Source: Micromonospora sp. HM5-17 (GTDB lineage Bacteria > Actinomycetota > Actinomycetes > Mycobacteriales > Micromonosporaceae). Taken from it: a stretch of 64,000 bases of DNA. The notes under the pieces are model-generated. The model was not told the origin of the DNA and ran no database searches. It worked only from the letters and a program-made list of their open reading frames with translations. The stretch spans positions 186,001 to 250,000 of the forward strand of contig NZ_RJWA01000002.1 of NCBI RefSeq assembly GCF_003762835.1, read 5' to 3'. Positions 8,070-17,119 of the stretch are shown piece after piece. Positions within the stretch are counted from its first letter, which is position 1, and each line of letters starts with the position of its first letter. Both the position numbers and the translations under genes were made by a program.

Positions 8070-8076
8070 GGTAACC

Positions 8077-8916
8077 GTGCTGATGGTCCCGGTACGTCAG
8101 CTCGGTGAGGCCGAGCGTGCCACGGTGGAGCGGATCCTCGACCTCGATCCCTTCGCCGCCGCCCAGGTGGCCGAACGCGTCGCCACCAACGGGCTCTCCT
8201 GGTGGCGGGCGGACGGCCGGGTGCTGGGCTACGGCGAGCGCGACCGGATCGAGGCGCTCTGCTGGCTGGGAAGCCAGCTCACCCCGATCTGCGCCCACCC
8301 GACGGCGATCGCGGCCTTCGCCGAAACGCTCGGGTCCGAGGAACGGTACTGCTCGTCGATCGTCGGGCGGGCCGACGGGGTACTCGGGCTCTGGGAACGG
8401 CTCGCCCCGCGCTGGGGTCCGGCCCGCGACGTACGCCCGAACCAGCCGCTGCTGGCGACCGACGCACCGCCGCCGGTCGACCCGGACCCGGAGGTACGCC
8501 CGGTCCGGCCGGGCGAGGTCGACCTGCTCTTTCCGGCGGCGGTGGCGATGTACACCGAGGAGGTGGGGGTCTCCCCGCTGGTTGAGGACGGCGGCCGGGC
8601 GTACCGGCAGCGGGTCGCCGACCTCGTGCGGACCCGGCGGGCGTACGCGCGGTTCGTCGACGGCCAGGTGATCTTCAAGGCCGAGCTGGCGGTGGTCACC
8701 CGGCGTACCGCGCAGGTCCAGGGGGTCTGGGTGGATCCGGCCTGGCGCGGTCGGGGCATCGCCACGGCCGCGATGGCGGCCGTGGTCCGGGACGCCCTCG
8801 CCCGGGTCGCCCCGAGCGTCAGCCTCTACGTCAACGACTACAACGCGCCGGCCCGCCGGGTCTACGAGCGGTGCGGCTTCCGTTCGGTCGGCACCTTCGC
8901 CACCGTCCTCTTTTGA
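8077..8916 (+). CDS. GNAT acetyltransferase with N-terminal DUF4081
   Basis: The 279-residue product has an N-terminal DUF4081 region (about 1-125) and a C-terminal GNAT fold (about 140-279). The acetyl-CoA loop is seen in VQGVWVDPAWRGRGIATAAM, and the terminal strand/helix in LYVNDYNAPARRVYERCGF. GNATs transfer acetyl from acetyl-CoA to an amine; the acceptor is unknown. Actinobacterial DUF4081-GNAT proteins are conserved single genes. GTG 8077 lies 7 nt after a -10-like hexamer, so the mRNA may be leaderless. It converges on the OYE gene, with a repeated palindromic element between them. Confidence 0.88.
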   Translation: MLMVPVRQLGEAERATVERILDLDPFAAAQVAERVATNGLSWWRADGRVLGYGERDRIEALCWLGSQLTPICAHPTAIAAFAETLGSEERYCSSIVGRADGVLGLWERLAPRWGPARDVRPNQPLLATDAPPPVDPDPEVRPVRPGEVDLLFPAAVAMYTEEVGVSPLVEDGGRAYRQRVADLVRTRRAYARFVDGQVIFKAELAVVTRRTAQVQGVWVDPAWRGRGIATAAMAAVVRDALARVAPSVSLYVNDYNAPARRVYERCGFRSVGTFATVLF

Positions 8917-8920
8917 TGAA

Positions 8921-8968
8921 AGGAAGGGCCCCTTCTTATCGGTTTTCGTAGAAGAAGGGGCCCTTCCT
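8921..8968. repeat. Palindromic repeat element, copy A (bidirectional terminator-like)
   Basis: Two perfect 17-nt arms, AGGAAGGGCCCCTTCTT and its complement, flank a 14-nt loop. It sits exactly between two convergent genes. The same element recurs at 44979-45033 and 53611-53668. Confidence 0.85.
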
Positions 8969-8969
8969 A

Positions 8970-10049
<1,080 letters not shown>

Positions 10050-10100
10050 CTAAGAACCCTAGAGATCAGAGAAATCCAGACCGGGAGGACCAGGGTCGGC

Positions 10101-11393
10101 TCAGGCCGCGACCGGGGCCGGCGACTCGGCGGGGACCTCCTCGGTCAGGTCCCGCCGGCCGGCGGAGTCGTACGTGGCCCGGTCCAGCACGCCCTCCCGA
10201 GCGGCGACGACCGTCGGCACCAGGGCCTGGCCCGCCACGTTCGTCGCGGTCCGCATCATGTCCAGGATCGGGTCGATGGCGAGCAGCAGACCGGCACCGG
10301 CCAGCGGCAGTCCCAGGGTGCTCAGGGTGAGGGTGAGCATCACCAGCGCCCCGGTCAGCCCGGCGGTGGCGGCCGAGCCGACCACCGAGACGAACGCGAT
10401 CAGCAGGTAGTCGAGGGGGCTGAGGTTCACCCCGAAGACCTGGGCCACGAAGATCGCCGCCAGCGCGGGGTAGACGGCGGCGCAGCCGTCCATCTTGGTG
10501 GTGGCACCGAACGGTACGGCGAACGACGCGTACTCGCGGGGCACGCCGAGCCGCTCCACCACCCGCTGGGTCACCGGCATCGTGCCGACGGACGACCGCG
10601 AGACGAAGGCGAGTTCGATCGCCGGCCAGGCGCCGGCGTAGAAGCGCAGCGGGTTGAGCCGGCCGGCCAGGACGAGCACCAGCGGGTAGACCACGAGCAG
10701 CACGATCGCGCAGCCGACGTACACCGCCGTGGTGAACGTGGCGAGCGGCGCCAGCAGATCCCAGCCGTACGCCTCGACGGCGTGGCCGATCAGCCCGAGC
10801 GTGCCGAGCGGGGCGAGCCGGATCAGCCACCAGAGCGCCTTCTGCACGATCGCCAGTACCGAGCGGTTGAACTCGACGAACGGCTCGGCGGCGGCCCCGA
10901 CCAGCAGGGCGGCGATGCCGGCGACCACGGCCAGGAAGACGATCTGGAGCACGTTGTTCTCGACGAAGGCGCCGAAGACGTTCGTCGGCACCAGGCCGGT
11001 GAGGAAGTCGGTCCACGAGCCGGTGCGCTGCGGTTCCTTGGCGGCGCTGAGGTCCAGCGTGACACCCCGGCCCGGGTTCGTCAGCAGGCCGAGACCGATG
11101 CCGACGGCGACCGAGGCCAGCGCGGTGATCCCGAACCAGAGGAGGGTCTTCAGGGCCAGCCGGGCGGCGTTGGCCACTCCGCGCAGGCTGACGACGCTGA
11201 CCACGATGGCGGTGAAGACCAGCGGCGGTACGGCGACCCGCAGCAGTTGCACGAAGAGGCTGCCGATGGTGTCGAGGGTGGTGCCGAGCCAGGAGAGGTC
11301 GGCGACCCGGGCCAGGTAGCCGAGGCCGAGCCCGAACACGAGGCCGAGCAGGATCTGTACGGAGAAGGGAATCTTGCGTAGAAGAGTGGGCAT
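10101..11393 (-). CDS. Dicarboxylate/amino acid:cation symporter (DAACS family)
   Basis: This is a 430-residue inner-membrane symporter of the GltP/DctA/TcyP family, with eight transmembrane helices and two re-entrant hairpins. Family motifs are AFVSRSSVGTMPVT (hairpin 1, Ser-rich), FGATTKMDG (unwound helix 7) and PILDMMRTATNVAGQA (helix 8). Members carry glutamate, C4-dicarboxylates, serine/threonine or L-cystine. The substrate cannot be read safely. An upstream 25-residue leader peptide ending in Cys-Arg-Gly is of a type associated with sulfur and cysteine genes, which favours cystine (TcyP-like) uptake; this is inference. No strong ribosome site precedes ATG 11393. Confidence 0.9.
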   Translation of the reverse strand: MPTLLRKIPFSVQILLGLVFGLGLGYLARVADLSWLGTTLDTIGSLFVQLLRVAVPPLVFTAIVVSVVSLRGVANAARLALKTLLWFGITALASVAVGIGLGLLTNPGRGVTLDLSAAKEPQRTGSWTDFLTGLVPTNVFGAFVENNVLQIVFLAVVAGIAALLVGAAAEPFVEFNRSVLAIVQKALWWLIRLAPLGTLGLIGHAVEAYGWDLLAPLATFTTAVYVGCAIVLLVVYPLVLVLAGRLNPLRFYAGAWPAIELAFVSRSSVGTMPVTQRVVERLGVPREYASFAVPFGATTKMDGCAAVYPALAAIFVAQVFGVNLSPLDYLLIAFVSVVGSAATAGLTGALVMLTLTLSTLGLPLAGAGLLLAIDPILDMMRTATNVAGQALVPTVVAAREGVLDRATYDSAGRRDLTEEVPAESPAPVAA

Positions 11394-11488
11394 GACGGGT
11401 CCAAGGGGTCTGGTCCGGCCGGCCCGATCGGGTCGGGAACCGTCCGCGGGCGCGGTCGGAGGGCGGTCTGACGGTCGAGGGGACGCGG

Positions 11489-11566
11489 TCAGCCGCGACA
11501 GCCGGCGCTGGCCTGTAGCCGCAGGTCGACGTACAGGCGGACGGTCAGGAACCAGATGTTCGTCAT
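11489..11566 (-). CDS. Putative cysteine-responsive leader peptide (25 residues)
   Basis: ATG 11566 opens a 25-codon frame, MTNIWFLTVRLYVDLRLQAS followed by AGCRG, ending in TGA. The pattern VDLR(x)nC near the end matches the short actinobacterial leader peptides found upstream of sulfur and cysteine-metabolism genes (hydrophobic start, VDLxR, terminal Cys). Translation through the Cys codon could sense cysteinyl-tRNA supply and control the symporter gene, which starts 95 nt downstream on the same strand. The peptide itself is probably not functional. An inverted repeat at 11573-11590 lies at its promoter side. Confidence 0.6.
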   Translation of the reverse strand: MTNIWFLTVRLYVDLRLQASAGCRG

Positions 11567-11572
11567 CGCTCA

Positions 11573-11590
11573 GTGACGATACGACGTCAC
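11573..11590. promoter_or_regulatory. Inverted repeat in divergent control region
   Basis: GTGACG-6-CGTCAC lies between the leftward leader peptide and the rightward small frame at 11617. It could be a shared operator; no regulator is recognisable nearby. Confidence 0.35.
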
Positions 11591-11616
11591 GCGAGGAAGC
11601 AAAAGGAGCGGTACCC

Positions 11617-11817
11617 GTGAAGCTCCTTACGGTCGGCGCGATCTGGCTGGCCGGGGCGGATCCGGATCCCGCGTCCGATCACACCGGGATGCGCGTGGTG
11701 ACTCGATCCAGACCTCGTAATCCCGCCGATGGGGGTGTGTGGCGGGTCACGCCGGCCCGGCACACCGCCTCGGTACGGAGCGGACGTCCCCCGTGGGCGA
11801 GGAGGCCGCGACGATGA
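11617..11817 (+). CDS. Possible small protein, 66 residues, coupled to next gene
   Basis: GTG 11617 follows AAAGGAGC with good spacing, and the frame ends in TGA overlapping the next start codon as ATGA. The product begins MKLLTVGAIWLAG and becomes Arg/Pro-rich. No family is recognised. It may only be a translated leader for the membrane protein; coding status is uncertain. Confidence 0.35.
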   Translation: MKLLTVGAIWLAGADPDPASDHTGMRVVTRSRPRNPADGGVWRVTPARHTASVRSGRPPWARRPRR

Positions 11818-12278
11818 GAAGCCGCGGCGTGACCCTGTCGGCGGTGGTCGTGGCGGCCCTGCTCAGCCTGCTCTCCGCGCTCGCCCTGCCCTGGGCGTGG
11901 TACGGCGACATCGACGTACCGCTGCGCCGGCTGCCGTACTGGTGGCTGCATCTGGCGAGCCTGTCGGCGCTCTACACGGCCGTGGCGTGGAGGGTCGTCG
12001 TCCGGCCGGCGCGACGCCGGACCTCGACCGTGCTGACCCTGGTCGCCGGTGCGGCCGCCGCCCTGTCGGCGATCCTCGTCGCGCTCGGTTACGACGACGC
12101 GTCCACCCTGTTCCCCGGGGTGGTCCCGATGGTCGTGCCCCGGCTCGGTCCCGGTGTGTTCCTCGCCGTGCTGGCGGTCCTGGTCACGTTCGGGGCGGTT
12201 GCCGCGACCGGTGGCCGGGAGTCCGCCGCCGAGCGGGGAGTCGGATCTCCGGTACCGGACCGGGCGGGCCCGCCGTGA
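11814..12278 (+). CDS. Uncharacterised four-helix membrane protein
   Basis: The 154-residue product has four hydrophobic stretches (LSAVVVAALLSLLSALALPW, WWLHLASLSALYTAVAW, VLTLVAGAAAALSAILVALG, GPGVFLAVLAVLVTFGAVAA) and a polar C-terminal tail. GAGGAGG precedes ATG 11814. No family is recognised. Its last 190 bases are antisense to the tail of the convergent DUF998 frame, so one of the two C-termini may be shorter than drawn. Confidence 0.6.
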   Translation: MRSRGVTLSAVVVAALLSLLSALALPWAWYGDIDVPLRRLPYWWLHLASLSALYTAVAWRVVVRPARRRTSTVLTLVAGAAAALSAILVALGYDDASTLFPGVVPMVVPRLGPGVFLAVLAVLVTFGAVAATGGRESAAERGVGSPVPDRAGPP

Positions 12279-13300
12279 GACGGCGCGGCCTCGACGCCGC
12301 CGGGGCGGTGCGCCGGTTGCTCGCCGCCGGATCGGTCCGGCGGTAGATCGCCGCCGGGCCAGCGCGGTTGCTCGCCCCCGGGCGGGTGGCGCGGTGGGTC
12401 GCCGCCGGGGCGGTCGGGCCGGGCGGTGGTTCGAGCGGAGCCGGGATCCGCGTAACCGGCGGATGGTCCGGGCGAGTCGTCGTCCGGGAGCCGCCGATCG
12501 CACCGGCGTCGGGACGCGGGGCGCGGATGTCGCGGCGGGCCGGCCGCGGGCCCCGCCCGCGTGGCCAGGAGATGGCTGGTGCCGATCCGCAGCGCGGTCG
12601 CGCCGAGCCAGAGCACGCCGATGCCGAGCAGGAGCCGCTCCACCACCCCGACCAGCAGGCCGCGTCCCACGATCACCATCCCCAGCCCGACGGCCGCCGA
12701 GAGCGGCAGTGCCAGGACGGCCGCGCCGGCGGCGAGCCGACGTACCGGCCGGGAGACCTCGGCCGACGACCAGAGCGCCAGCATCGCGAAGACCCCGGCG
12801 GCGACAGCGGCGACGCTCGCGCCGCCGTGTACCAGGTCGGCCAGGCTGACCGACTCGTACGGCGGCAGGGGGCAGCCGTTGGTGCACGGCACCGCCCCCG
12901 AGACCACGGTGCCGGCGGCACTCGCCCCGAGCAGGGCCGCCGCGACCCGGGTCGTCGGCGGCAGCGCGGCGGCGAGGAGCGCCAGCCCGGCGGCGAGCCC
13001 GAAGATCCCGGCCCGGTAGAGGGCCGCCCCGGGGCTGGGGGCGGTGCCGGCCTCGCTGACATACCCGGCGAGTCCCAGGCTGGGGGCGGCACGGACCGCG
13101 AGCAGGACGGCGCCCGTGCCGGCGACGGTGCAGGCCGCGGCGGCGAAGGCGGCGGCCGCCCGGGCGGTGTGTCCCCGGCCCGGCCTGCGGTCGACCGTGC
13201 CCCGCTGCGGCCGGGAGCTGACGGCGGGCAGGTCCGGCCCCGGCCGGTGGCCGAACCGGCCATCGACGCTGTTCGTCCGGCTGAGAGGTGCCCGCGCCAC
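12089..13300 (-). CDS. DUF998-type integral membrane protein with long low-complexity tail
   Basis: The 403-residue product has about six membrane helices in residues 45-265 (from AAAAFAAAACTVAGTGAVLL to ERLLLGIGVLWLGATAL), with the DUF998-like FGLAAGLALLAAALPP region and a short CTNGCPLPP loop with two Cys. The last ~140 residues are Pro/Arg/Gly-rich and run antisense into the neighbouring gene. The GTG at 13300 is chosen because TAGGTT stands 7 nt upstream, a leaderless-promoter arrangement used repeatedly in this window; an upstream ATG at 13375 lacks support. Function unknown. Confidence 0.6.
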   Translation of the reverse strand: MARAPLSRTNSVDGRFGHRPGPDLPAVSSRPQRGTVDRRPGRGHTARAAAAFAAAACTVAGTGAVLLAVRAAPSLGLAGYVSEAGTAPSPGAALYRAGIFGLAAGLALLAAALPPTTRVAAALLGASAAGTVVSGAVPCTNGCPLPPYESVSLADLVHGGASVAAVAAGVFAMLALWSSAEVSRPVRRLAAGAAVLALPLSAAVGLGMVIVGRGLLVGVVERLLLGIGVLWLGATALRIGTSHLLATRAGPAAGPPRHPRPASRRRCDRRLPDDDSPGPSAGYADPGSARTTARPDRPGGDPPRHPPGGEQPRWPGGDLPPDRSGGEQPAHRPGGVEAAPSHGGPARSGTGDPTPRSAADSRPPVAATAPNVTRTASTARNTPGPSRGTTIGTTPGNRVDASS

Positions 13301-13307
13301 GCGGCCA

Positions 13308-13313
13308 AACCTA
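13308..13313 (-). promoter_or_regulatory. -10 element of DUF998 gene
   Basis: TAGGTT on the minus strand, 7 nt before GTG 13300, indicates a leaderless transcript. Confidence 0.55.
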
Positions 13314-13521
13314 TCCGGCCCGGGATCGGTCGGTAGACGCGCGTTCGCCGCCGAGCTCGGATCCGCCGTGGGCACGGACCGGTGGGAGCGGCCCGGCTCG
13401 ACGCCGGGCTGTCCGGCATGATTCCGCCATGGTCCGCCACGGTTCCGTCGCGTCCGGGCGCGCCGGCCCGCCCGACGGGAGGCCGGCTCCGGCCTGGCGG
13501 CGGTAGGAGAGGCTGGACGAC

Positions 13522-14025
13522 ATGGAGATGACGGACACCGAAGGACTGGTGACGCTCCTCTGCGGCGTCATCATCGTGGTCGGCGTTGTCGGGGTGCTTG
13601 CGCCGATCGTCCCCGGGATCATCCTCTGCTGGCTCGGCGTACTGATCTGGGCGATCTTCGGGGACGGCTCGGGCGCCGGGCCCTGGGTGGTGCTGGCCCT
13701 GGCCACCCTGGTCGCGCTCATCGGCACCATCGCCAAGTACCTCTGGCCGGGCCGGAACCTGAAGCGCAGCGGTGTACCGAACCTGTCCCTGCTGTCCGGC
13801 GGGGTGCTCGGCGTCGTCGGCTTCTTCGTCGTACCGATGATCGGGCTGGTCCTCGGTTTCGTACTCGGGCTCTGGCTCGCGGAGCTGATCCGGCTCGGTG
13901 ATCCGCGGCTCGCCTGGCCCTCCACCAGGCACGCCCTGCAGGCGGTCGGGCTCGCCCTGCTGGTCGAGCTGGCCGCGGCGCTCGTCGTCACCGGCATCTG
14001 GCTGGTCGGTCTCGTCCTCACCTGA
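13522..14025 (+). CDS. DUF456 domain-containing membrane protein
   Basis: The 167-residue protein has Gly-rich hydrophobic helices throughout (GVIIVVGVVGVLAPIVPGII, GVLIWAIFGDGSGAG, GGVLGVVGFFVVPMIGLVLG), typical of DUF456. Function is unknown for the family. A TAGGAGAGG ribosome site lies 9 nt before the ATG. No operon partner. Confidence 0.85.
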   Translation: MEMTDTEGLVTLLCGVIIVVGVVGVLAPIVPGIILCWLGVLIWAIFGDGSGAGPWVVLALATLVALIGTIAKYLWPGRNLKRSGVPNLSLLSGGVLGVVGFFVVPMIGLVLGFVLGLWLAELIRLGDPRLAWPSTRHALQAVGLALLVELAAALVVTGIWLVGLVLT

Positions 14026-14723
14026 GCGGGCCCCGGAGGGCGGAGCACGGGCGGCGTCGCAACTCCACATTCGGTTCCGGCAACCGTCCGTGCCGCTCGC
14101 AGCTGGCCTGCTCGACTCCGGCCCATCGTCCCCCGGCCCGTCCCCGACTCGCTCCCCGCCGGATCCGACCCTGCCGGCCTCGGACCCTGCCGGCTGTGGG
14201 CCGTTGCCGGGTTCCAAACGCCCCCGGAAGGAGCCGGGCCGACCCGGACCAGACCGACCCCGGACCGGGCTGGCCCGGACCACGGTGACGCGATGACGAG
14301 ACGAGGACGGCGATGCTCACCGGTGGGCGGCGCGGGGCGGGCGCTGGCACGACGTGCCGTATCCGACGAGAGAGGTGACCGCGTCCCGCGCCGCCGGTGA
14401 CCGGGTCGTCCGAGGACCCGGTGTGGGTCCGGCGCCTGCCACGCCTCGACACGAGCTGGTGGGCACGTGCCGGTCGGGTCAGGTCATGGACCCTGCGCGC
14501 CGCGGTCGGCTGCGGCGCGCGGTGTCGAACCCCCCCCGTTACGCCTCCGAGCATGCGCCACGGCCGAGCCTCGGGCAACGGAATTAGCCGGCGGGGCGGC
14601 GTGGGGTGTGCCGGCGGCGCGGAGTCCTCCGCGGCCGCCGGCGCGGAACAGCTCGATGGAGGCCCCGAGCGTACGGTTGGCCGGGTCGGTCGGCGTGTCC
14701 CGGCGCGGTCCGGGCCGGGGCCG
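14026..14723. other. 698-nt intergenic region between convergent DUF456 and SulP genes
   Basis: No supported gene was found; reading frames are Arg/Pro-rich with no family match. One strong hairpin (GCGCGCCGC/GCGGCGCGC, 8-nt loop) lies at 14495-14520 and could be a terminator. The rest shows nothing I can assign. Confidence 0.5.
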
Positions 14724-16307
14724 TCATCCCGACCGCAGCGCGGCGATCGCGGCCGGGGCGTCGGCGTGGACCCGTTCGTCCACCAGCTCGAGTACGCCGA
14801 GCGCGGCCAGCGCCTGCCGGTGCTCGGGTCGGATCCCGGCCAGGTGGACGGTGATGTTCCGGTCGTGTAGCTCCTCGATCGCCTCGCGCAGTGCGAGTGC
14901 ACCGGAGGCGTCGATCGCGGTCACGCCGGAGAGACGCAGTAGCACCACGTCGGTGTGTTCCATCGTGGACAGCGCCTGGCGGAGCTGGTGCGCGGCGGCG
15001 AAGAAGAGCGGCCCGGTCGGGCGGTAGACCGTCAGGTGCGGCAGCGGCTCGTCGTGCGGGACCCTGTGGACCCGCAGCGAGCGGGCGACCGCCCGCAGCG
15101 CCAACGCGCCGGCGACGACCAGGCCGATCAGCACCGCCGCCACCAGATCCAGCAGCACGGTGGCCCCCGCCGTGAGGACCAGCACCAGCGCGTCCGCCCG
15201 GCTGGCCCTCGCGATCGCCCGCAGCACGCCGGGCTGCACCATGCGGACCGCGGTTGCCAGCAGCACCCCGGCGAGTGCGGCGAGGGGAATACCGGCGACC
15301 AGGGGCGCGGCGGCGAGCATGATGACCGCGAGGACGATGGCATGGGTCAGCGCCGCGAGCCGGGAGACCGCCCCGGCACGAACGTTCACCGCGGTCCGGG
15401 CGATGGCGGCGGTGGCGGGTACGCCACCGAAGAGTGGGGTCACCAGGTTGGCGATGCCCTGCCCGAACAGTTCCCGATCGGGGTGGTGGCGTTCGCCTCG
15501 GCGCATCCCGTCCGCCACGGTGGCGGAGAGGAGCGACTCCAGCGCGGCGAGCGCGGCGACCGCGACCGCCGAGGGGAGCAGCCGGGGGAGGGCGTCGAGG
15601 CGGAGAAAGTCCAGCGAGGGCTCGGGCAGGGTCGCCGGCAGCGCGCCGATCCGGGCCACGTCGAGGTCCGCGAGCTCAGCGCAGAGGGTCGCCGCCCCGA
15701 CCGCGAGCAACGAGGCCGGGACCTGCGGGCGCCACCGCAGGAGGATCAGGACGACGGCCGCGACGCCGAGCGAGATCCCCAGGGTCACCCAGTCCGGCCG
15801 GGCGACGAAGTCCCGGACGGCTCGACCGGCGACCGGCAGGACCTTCTCGCCTTCTCCGACCGTGCCGAGCGCGGCCGGTACCTGCTGGAGAAAGATGATC
15901 ACGGCGATCCCGGCGGTGAACCCCTCGACCACCGGAGCCGGCACGAGCCGGGCGTACCGGCCGGCGCGGGCCACCGCCAACCCGATCAGGAGCAGTCCGG
16001 CGAGGAAGCCGACGGTGAGCACTCCGCCGGGACCGTACCGCGCCACGATCGGGACCAGGACGACGGTCATCGCCCCGGTGGGACCGGAGACCTGGAGGTT
16101 GGATCCGCCGAAGATGGCGGCCAGCGCCCCGGCCACGATCGCGGTGGCCAGGCCGGCGGCGGCGCCGAGCCCCGAGGCGATACCGAAGCCGAGGGCCAGG
16201 GGCAGGGCCACCACCGCGACGGTGAGGCCGGCGAGCAGGTCGGCCCAGGGATTACGACGTACGGCGGCCAGGTCGGCCCGGCCGGGCAGGAGGTCGGCCA
16301 GCCTCAC
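14724..16307 (-). CDS. SulP family anion transporter with STAS domain
   Basis: The 527-residue transporter has the SulP membrane domain (about 20-410: NPWADLLAGLTVAVVALPLA, FGGSNLQVSGPTGAMTVVLV, SLLSATVADGMRRGERHHPD, ELFGQGIANLVTPLFGGVPA) and a C-terminal STAS domain (VVLLRLSGVTAIDASGALAL). SulP proteins move sulfate, bicarbonate or other anions. It starts at GTG 16307, overlapping the ArsR stop as GTGA, so the pair is cotranslated. The longer open frame to 17027 is not supported. The regulator partner suggests a stress or anion signal, but the substrate is unknown. Confidence 0.9.
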   Translation of the reverse strand: MRLADLLPGRADLAAVRRNPWADLLAGLTVAVVALPLALGFGIASGLGAAAGLATAIVAGALAAIFGGSNLQVSGPTGAMTVVLVPIVARYGPGGVLTVGFLAGLLLIGLAVARAGRYARLVPAPVVEGFTAGIAVIIFLQQVPAALGTVGEGEKVLPVAGRAVRDFVARPDWVTLGISLGVAAVVLILLRWRPQVPASLLAVGAATLCAELADLDVARIGALPATLPEPSLDFLRLDALPRLLPSAVAVAALAALESLLSATVADGMRRGERHHPDRELFGQGIANLVTPLFGGVPATAAIARTAVNVRAGAVSRLAALTHAIVLAVIMLAAAPLVAGIPLAALAGVLLATAVRMVQPGVLRAIARASRADALVLVLTAGATVLLDLVAAVLIGLVVAGALALRAVARSLRVHRVPHDEPLPHLTVYRPTGPLFFAAAHQLRQALSTMEHTDVVLLRLSGVTAIDASGALALREAIEELHDRNITVHLAGIRPEHRQALAALGVLELVDERVHADAPAAIAALRSG

Positions 16308-16636
16308 TCGACCCCGTCCTTGAGGGACGCCAGCAGCTCGGCCTGGCCCTGCAGCATCTCGGTGAGGATGCGCCGGGCGGCCCGCATCAGATCTGCCACG
16401 TCCGGACCGGCCAGCGTGTAGACCACCTGGGCACCGTCCCGGTTGGAGACCACGATCCCGGCCCGGCGTAGCACCGCGAGCTGCTGGGACAGATTGGACG
16501 CCTCCACCCCGGTCTCGGCGAGGAGGTCGCGGACCGGGCGGGGACCGTCGCCCAGCAGTTCGAGTACCCGGATCCGGACCGGGTGACCGAGCATCCGGAA
16601 GAACTCGGCCTTGGCTTGATAGAGCGGAATCTGCAT
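16304..16636 (-). CDS. ArsR/SmtB family winged-helix regulator
   Basis: This 110-residue repressor has the ArsR fold: AKAEFFRMLGHPVRIRVLEL, the recognition helix in GVEASNLSQQLAVLRRAG, and the wing RDGAQVVYTL. There is no cysteine anywhere, so Cys-based metal or persulfide sensing is excluded; His is limited to one residue. ATG 16636 is preferred; a TTG 24 nt upstream is in frame but lies inside the inverted repeat. It is coupled to the SulP gene by a GTGA overlap and very probably controls it and itself. Confidence 0.88.
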   Translation of the reverse strand: MQIPLYQAKAEFFRMLGHPVRIRVLELLGDGPRPVRDLLAETGVEASNLSQQLAVLRRAGIVVSNRDGAQVVYTLAGPDVADLMRAARRILTEMLQGQAELLASLKDGVE

Positions 16637-16644
16637 TTGGACAA

Positions 16645-16660
16645 TTGAAAAGTTGTTCAA
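16645..16660 (-). promoter_or_regulatory. Putative ArsR operator
   Basis: TTGAA-6-TTCAA lies 9-24 nt upstream of the ArsR start in a short AT-rich stretch. Size and position suit an ArsR-family site. Confidence 0.5.
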
Positions 16661-17106
16661 CTAGGAAACTGGTGCAGGGCAGGGGTTCGTGATCTCTGTC
16701 ACGGTGCCCGTGCCGGCTGCTGGTTGACACGGTGTGGGGAGCCCGAAACGCGGCGGCACGCCGGTGTCGAAGCGGGTTGTCGGGCCCGGTCGCCGGCGAG
16801 GGACGTCTGGGGGCGAGCGGCCCCGCGACGCGATCACGGCCGGGACCGCGCTCCGGCCCGCCCGGCCGGGTGACAGCCGGGGCCAGGTGACAGCCGAGAT
16901 GGCCGGCCCGGCCCGGTGACCGGCGGGATGGTCGGCCCGGCCCGGTGACCGGCGGGATGGTCGGCCCGACGGGCCGGAAGGGTACTTCGTGTCGCTCGAG
17001 TCGTCTATGCCTTTTTTCGGTCCTCACCGCCGTCGCTCGGGCGCCGGGACGGAGGTACGGCCGGTGGCGGCGGCCCGGGCGGGTGAGCGTGCCGGGGTCG
17101 CGGCGA
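16661..17106. other. Intergenic region between divergent arsR and map
   Basis: No gene is supported. It contains imperfect tandem repeats with a 29-nt period (see 16886-16971) and a T6 tract at about 17010 without a convincing stem before it. TTGACA at 16724-16729 resembles a -35 element but leads to no gene. Confidence 0.45.
16886..16971 (+). repeat. Tandem repeat, 29-nt period
   Basis: The unit GGTGACCGGCGGGATGGTCG with following GCCCGGCCC occurs twice almost perfectly (from 16915 and 16944), and a diverged copy precedes it. It lies in the spacer upstream of map. Confidence 0.6.
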
Positions 17107-17112
17107 TACGCT
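17107..17112 (+). promoter_or_regulatory. -10 element of map
   Basis: TACGCT is 7 nt before ATG 17120. A GGAGG also lies here (17113-17117), so a leaderless reading is less certain for this gene. Confidence 0.4.
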
Positions 17113-17119
17113 GGAGGTC

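Noticed and set aside
14300-14410. A 35-codon plus-strand frame beginning MTRRGRRC
   Set aside because: It is Arg-rich, has no ribosome site of note and no conserved feature; the surrounding 700 nt show no other sign of coding.
16995-17020. A rho-independent terminator at the T6 tract
   Set aside because: There is no convincing stem directly before the T run.
14724-17027. A 767-codon frame extending the SulP gene far upstream through arsR
   Set aside because: The arsR gene lies inside it on the same strand in another frame, and the upstream part is Arg/Pro-rich. GTG 16307 gives a complete SulP protein with a coupled start.
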